Shown here: in pieces, positions 60,401 to 64,000 of the stretch | How positions within the stretch are numbered: position 1 is the stretch's first letter | Layout of the letters: each line of letters begins with the position of its first letter | Origin: Liriodendron chinense | Lineage: Eukaryota > Streptophyta > Magnoliopsida > Magnoliales > Magnoliaceae | Direction of reading: 5' to 3' | Length of the DNA stretch: 64,000 nt | Assembly: GCA_003013855.2 (NCBI GenBank) | Contig: PVNU02001548.1 | Span: 2,604,001-2,668,000 of the forward strand | Translations under genes and position numbers: made by a program | The notes under the pieces: generated by a model | Told to the model about the DNA's origin: nothing | The model's database searches: none | Seen by the model: the letters and a program-made list of their open reading frames with translations, nothing else

Positions 60401-61274
60401 AGAGATGTGTTTGATTTTTGGAGTCGTTACTAGCCAAATGAATTTTAGAGTTCAGGGTCGGCTAGAAACCATAGAATCGCTTATGGGTTGGAGAATCGTG
60501 AAATTCCTTAACTCAAGTGACTCCTGTGCTTGATTTGTGACCGTTCGATTTTGAGCAAGTGTCTTGGTGACAAAAGAGGAAGGGGTTAGGTACACTCTTT
60601 TGCTCGCACAATGCAATCTCTACTCTACGAGATTTTATGGCTTTTAGGGTGATTTAGCATAATTTAAACATCATATATTTAGTCATGTTTTGCACAACCT
60701 GCGAGGGGTCAGGCAAGCAAAAATAAACTTTGATAGCTTCTTTAGTTGAATGTTTTCTCTTGAACTGGTCTCTTGAGTTGGGTAGGGTCTTGGCATTGAT
60801 TAGGGATCTTCGAAGTCTTTGGAGGAGAGGGCCTATCCTAATCTCTCACTTTTTTGTCTCACTTTTTTATCTCCTTAAATGGGTGTTGCATTTATAAATG
60901 GAGACCGTCAACTTGTGGTGAGCTGGTGGTGGACACTTGTCACTAGTTTGTGGTTTCAATGTCTATAGGGTTCGAATATAGGTCTTTGTTCAGTAAAAAG
61001 TGTGATAGGTGATCGTCAGCTTATGACAAGTTAATGGTCCATGTGACACTATTTTGTTTAACAAAATAGGCTTCTTGATACTTGTGAGAGTGAAAAATGA
61101 AAGTGCGGATGATGGTGTTATAGTTGGCTCGCTATAAGCTAGGAGTTTTATTTTGTCGATCTGATCCATTAGTTGCTTTTTGGAGGTGTGGGGGACTCGG
61201 GGACACTTAATATGTAACCCGTTTGGATTTGCGATGTTTTAAAGGTTGGATAAAGACAATTTTTGGGTGTTAAC
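60401..61274 (+). repeat. LTR-like relic related to the 1.5-kb solo LTR
   Basis: The block GGAGTCGTTACTAGCC ... 'gggtcggctagaaacc' ... 'aatcgtgaaattcctt' ... 'aggaaggggttaggtacact' parallels 'gagtcgccactagctag ... agtcggctagacc ... aatccgaagattcctt ... ggaagaggttaagcacccc' in the solo LTR at 38792-40297. It ends GGGTGTTAACA at 61264-61274, like an LTR end. The 5' boundary was not found. Confidence 0.45.
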
Positions 61275-61595
61275 AAGGTTTGTAGAGGGTCCGAATGATC
61301 GGCCGAAATTTGATTTGTCAGGTTCTAGATTTGCCAATCAGGTCTATCGTTTGTTATTGTGACATGCCAAGGGTCCAGTCATTTTGTTCAATTAGGTTTT
61401 CAATTGTCCTCGAGTTGTTAAGGAAATAGGTTTTATCGAAGCTCAGCCAAAGTTTGAAGAATAGTTTAGTTTTATTTTGAATGAGATGTCTATACAAGGC
61501 ATTATTAACTTTAATATGCGGTTCCTAATGGAATAGGTAACATAGCGACTTCGCTGCCTACTGCAACTAAATCACTACCTCCTAAAGTCAAGCCG

Positions 61596-61892
61596 GTGCT
61601 TGTTCCATCAAGAGTTGTTGTACCCAGGTGCTATGAAACTCGATCCCCAAATTTGGAGTATCCTACTTTCCCATGGTTTATAGGGTTCAACAAGCAATCA
61701 AAATTAGTAGGAGAAATCATTGGTCCACACTCAACTAAGAAAGGTCTTAATAAGATCATAGACAATATTGGCTATGATCTAGCAGTAAGGGAGATTTTGG
61801 AGCATTCTCCATCTATGACAAACAAATGGTCTGGACCATCGAAACCCAGGGCCCCACTTGTTAGAGCTGAAACCAATGGCTACAGTAAATGA
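61596..61892 (+). other. unrecognised 98-codon open frame
   Basis: It begins MLVPSRVVVPRCYETRSPN and could extend upstream without an ATG. It follows the LTR-like relic and may be retrotransposon debris. Chance is also possible. I see no known domain. Confidence 0.2.
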
Positions 61893-62007
61893 ATGTGGCC
61901 ATGTAGCATATGTTTACGCCCGGAGTTGGTCAATTGCTTCTAGTATGGTAACGAAGGTTGCCCTGCGGCCACTTCAATAGGGTTGGATTACATCCATTGT
62001 ATATGCT

Positions 62008-62247
62008 AACGTTATCCAAGAAGTAGTTGTAGACGTGGCACATGTATAAGAGATGAAAACCTTTCATCTATTGGGTTGTACCTGAAATCACACCGGCTAG
62101 GTGATCCTAGCCATTGATTAGAGGGATAACGTTATCCAAGAAGTAGTTGTAGACGTGGCACATGTATAAGAGATGAAAACCTTTCATCTATTGGGTTGTA
62201 CCTGAAATCACACCGGCTAGGTGATCCTAGCCATCGATTAGAGGGAT
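62008..62247. repeat. 120-bp tandem duplication, 119/120 identical
   Basis: Units 62008-62127 and 62128-62247 begin AACGTTATCCAAGAAGTAGT and end GATTAGAGGGAT. The only difference I see is CCATTGATT versus CCATCGATT. Confidence 0.95.
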
Positions 62248-62600
62248 CTTGTGAGAGGCCCTAATGCGTGTGCCCACAGGATATGATGGTATCTACACAA
62301 TCTTAGAGACCTTTGCACAGAGTCGAAGATGGCTGACCACCCACATCTATTGGCTACCTAACTATCACAAAGGGGAAATGATTTACTCATCCCCTAAGAT
62401 TGCCAGCTGATACAATCAACAGTTTAGATCATCCAAAGGCAAACTAATGGATAATGAGTTGATAGAGAAGATGAGCCAATCAAAGATCTGACATATAATC
62501 AGTGGTCCAGATTCAGTCAAAACCATGAGCCATCACAAGAGGTGTCTAAGATTGCAAGACCAAGAGATAAAAGAATCTGGATCGCCTGCTCATTCTCAAC

Positions 62601-62724
62601 AGGATTTTTCTGTTTGCCTATGTCTGATTGGTTCAGCTCAGCACTGACTGCATTAATGCAGCAGTGCTGACAATGTCAGTGATGAGCTGGATGAATTAGG
62701 TAGCCTGATAAAGAGGAAAATCCT
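62601..62724. mobile_element. small inverted-repeat element (~124 bp), copy 2
   Basis: Ends AGGATTTTTCTGTTTGCC and, inverted, AAAGAGGAAAATCCT. The centre holds a palindrome CAGCACTGACTGCATTAATG ... GCAGTGCTGA. It is collinear with the copy at 49148-49269. Confidence 0.55.
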
Positions 62725-63250
62725 ATTCAAGTCAAGCAGAGGATTTGAAGTCAAGTAGAGGATCCAGACTCGAGATAAACTTGTTGGGAATGGGCCATCA
62801 CCTGAGCTGTCAAAAATACCAAAATTAAAAGATTTAAGTTCTTAAATTTTGAAAAATGCTAGTGGTTAAAACTTAAAATTGTTGCGAATGGACCATCACC
62901 TGAGCAGAATGATTAGTCCATTTTGAGGCCAGATACATCAGGTGTACACGACTCTGATCCTCACCACTAGTAGTTAAAACTTAAAAGGAATTCCAAGAGA
63001 AAGTGAGGCCATCCAATTATCATTCCAGATTGAAACTTAACATCTGATCCTCACCACCCATTAAATAATTTATTTTGTGAGCCCTACAGAATTTTAATTG
63101 AACGAACTGATTGGTCCATTTCACGACCAGATACATCATGTGTACATGACATTTGAGTTCGTCCATCATATGCACGATACCCCCCTCCTGCTCTCCTTAG
63201 CTGCCAAAGAAGAGGCCATTCCAAAATTCAGGTTCCGAACCATGTATGGC
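62725..63250. other. no gene; probable 3' flank of the kinase gene
   Basis: A short phrase 'aattgttgcgaatgg/gttgggaatgg ... ccatcacctgagc' occurs twice near 62785 and 62880. Otherwise unremarkable. Confidence 0.35.
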
Positions 63251-63302
63251 CCATCAAAACAAAGTCCCCATCGCCACACACAACTTACAAAGTATAGATT
63301 GT

Positions 63303-63308
63303 TTTATT
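63303..63308 (-). terminator. candidate poly(A) signal of the kinase gene
   Basis: AATAAA on the minus strand about 65 bp below the stop codon at 63370. A second lies at 63323-63328. Motif-based only. Confidence 0.4.
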
Positions 63309-63369
63309 ATTCACCTGAAAAATTTATTGGTATACATAAAAACTCCCATTTTCCATCACTTAAAAATGA

Positions 63370-64000
63370 TCATCTGGCCATGACACCGTTAGGAATGGGG
63401 AGCCCATCCTCAGAGAAATCAAACAACAACTCATCAGCCTTACACAACATGTACACAATATCTACCATACTCGGCCTTCTGGATGCCTCCCTTTGTAAAC
63501 AAGATCTGGCCACAGCCATCACGTTCATCACACCGTCCATGTTGCAGCATTGCTTCACAAGTGCCTCATCCATCCATCCCTTCAATCTCTCTTCCCTCTC
63601 AACCTCCCCTCCCTTGAAAATCCCATCCACATCCATCGAGATTACCCTCCCTTCGATGTCCACCGCCTCATGTCCGCTCACAAGCTCCAGCAGCACCACC
63701 CCAAAAGCGAACACATCGATCTTAGTGGTCACAACCCCGTCGGCAACATACTCCGGGGCAAGATAGCCTCGGGTCCCTACGATGTTCGTGGTCATGGCGT
63801 TGCACCCGGACTTTGCCAGCCCGAAGTTCGCGATCTTGGCCCTCATCCCACCGTCCAGTAGAATGTTGCTCGAGTTGATGTCTTTGTGGACCACACTCGG
63901 TCGAGTGTGTTCGTGGATGTACTGGAGCCCGCTCGCGACATCGACGGCGATCTGTAGGCGGGTCTTCCAGTCGAGCGGCTTGGTGTGGCCTTCCCTATGA
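63370..64000 (-). CDS. LysM receptor-like kinase (LYK4/LYK5-like), 3' part of the kinase domain
   Basis: The frame enters from the right edge and ends at TGA 63370-63372, covering 209 codons of a protein kinase C-lobe. Visible in order: LDWKTRLQIAVDVASGLQYI, the catalytic loop VHKDINSSNILLD (HKD in place of HRD), KIANFGLAKS (NFG in place of DFG), GTRGYLAPEY (APE), DVFAFGVVLLEL (F-helix Asp), RRPSMVDIVYML, and a short tail LFDFSEDGLPIPNGVMAR. The wording and tail match plant LysM receptor-like kinases of the LYK4/LYK5 group, which sit in the plasma membrane and take part in chitin perception. The Asp-to-Asn change in the magnesium-binding motif predicts weak or no catalysis, as known for that group. 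Codons are GC-rich compared with the flanks. No frame damage is seen in this part. The LysM ectodomain, membrane segment and N-lobe lie outside the window. Confidence 0.9.
   Translation of the reverse strand, partial: HREGHTKPLDWKTRLQIAVDVASGLQYIHEHTRPSVVHKDINSSNILLDGGMRAKIANFGLAKSGCNAMTTNIVGTRGYLAPEYVADGVVTTKIDVFAFGVVLLELVSGHEAVDIEGRVISMDVDGIFKGGEVEREERLKGWMDEALVKQCCNMDGVMNVMAVARSCLQREASRRPSMVDIVYMLCKADELLFDFSEDGLPIPNGVMAR

Noticed and set aside
63098..63766. 222-codon plus-strand open frame
   Set aside because: It is the antisense shadow of the GC-rich LysM kinase exon plus its 3' flank; the composition has no domain sense.

Overview
The window is nuclear DNA of a flowering plant. It holds an intron-containing plant gene, a plant receptor-like kinase, a Tat-type Ty3/gypsy retrotransposon, a tRNA-derived SINE and many non-autonomous DNA transposons. 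One family of foldback elements, recognisable by GTGGGGCCCAC and by 'cattttaggg/ccctaaaatg' arms, is present in at least nine copies or fragments. From general recollection this family is common in magnoliids (Magnoliaceae, Lauraceae and relatives). That is an inference, not something shown here. I see no rRNA, tRNA gene, CRISPR array or organelle sequence.

Layout. Positions 1-6033: 5' part of a minus-strand Tat-lineage gypsy element (5' LTR, primer-binding site, gag-pol), running off the left edge. Its integrase frame is cut by one stop codon, and it sits inside the end of a GGCCCAC foldback element. Positions 6.1-14.6 kb: repeat-rich DNA with possible pseudo-exons, a minus-strand LINE relic, a plus-strand LINE tail, a SINE with a perfect 12-bp target duplication, and a Harbinger-like MITE. 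Positions 14.7-23.1 kb: one minus-strand gene encoding a large protein that is acidic in the middle and Arg/Ser-rich at the end. It has a non-coding first exon and a long repeat-bearing first intron. Positions 23.2-27 kb: a cluster of foldback MITEs. Positions 28.5-40.3 kb: LTR debris, including a 2.6-kb and a 1.5-kb solo LTR (the latter with a perfect 5-bp duplication), a 256-bp palindrome with a 5-bp duplication, and Copia-like remains. Positions 40.8-59.2 kb: more foldback MITEs and hAT-like elements, one hAT nested in a MITE with a perfect 8-bp duplication, and a 33-bp minisatellite. Positions 59.2-63.2 kb: LTR-like remains and a 120-bp tandem duplication. Positions 63370-64000: 3' end of a LysM-type receptor-like kinase gene of the LYK4/LYK5 kind, minus strand.

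Only two host genes are well supported, and nothing ties them together functionally. Most of the window is layered transposon insertion, and several insertions can be ordered in time from nesting and target duplications. I found no clear new multi-gene system. The most unusual items are the long-TIR foldback family with 9-bp duplications, the palindromic LTR-tip element and the uncharacterised acidic/RS-like gene.
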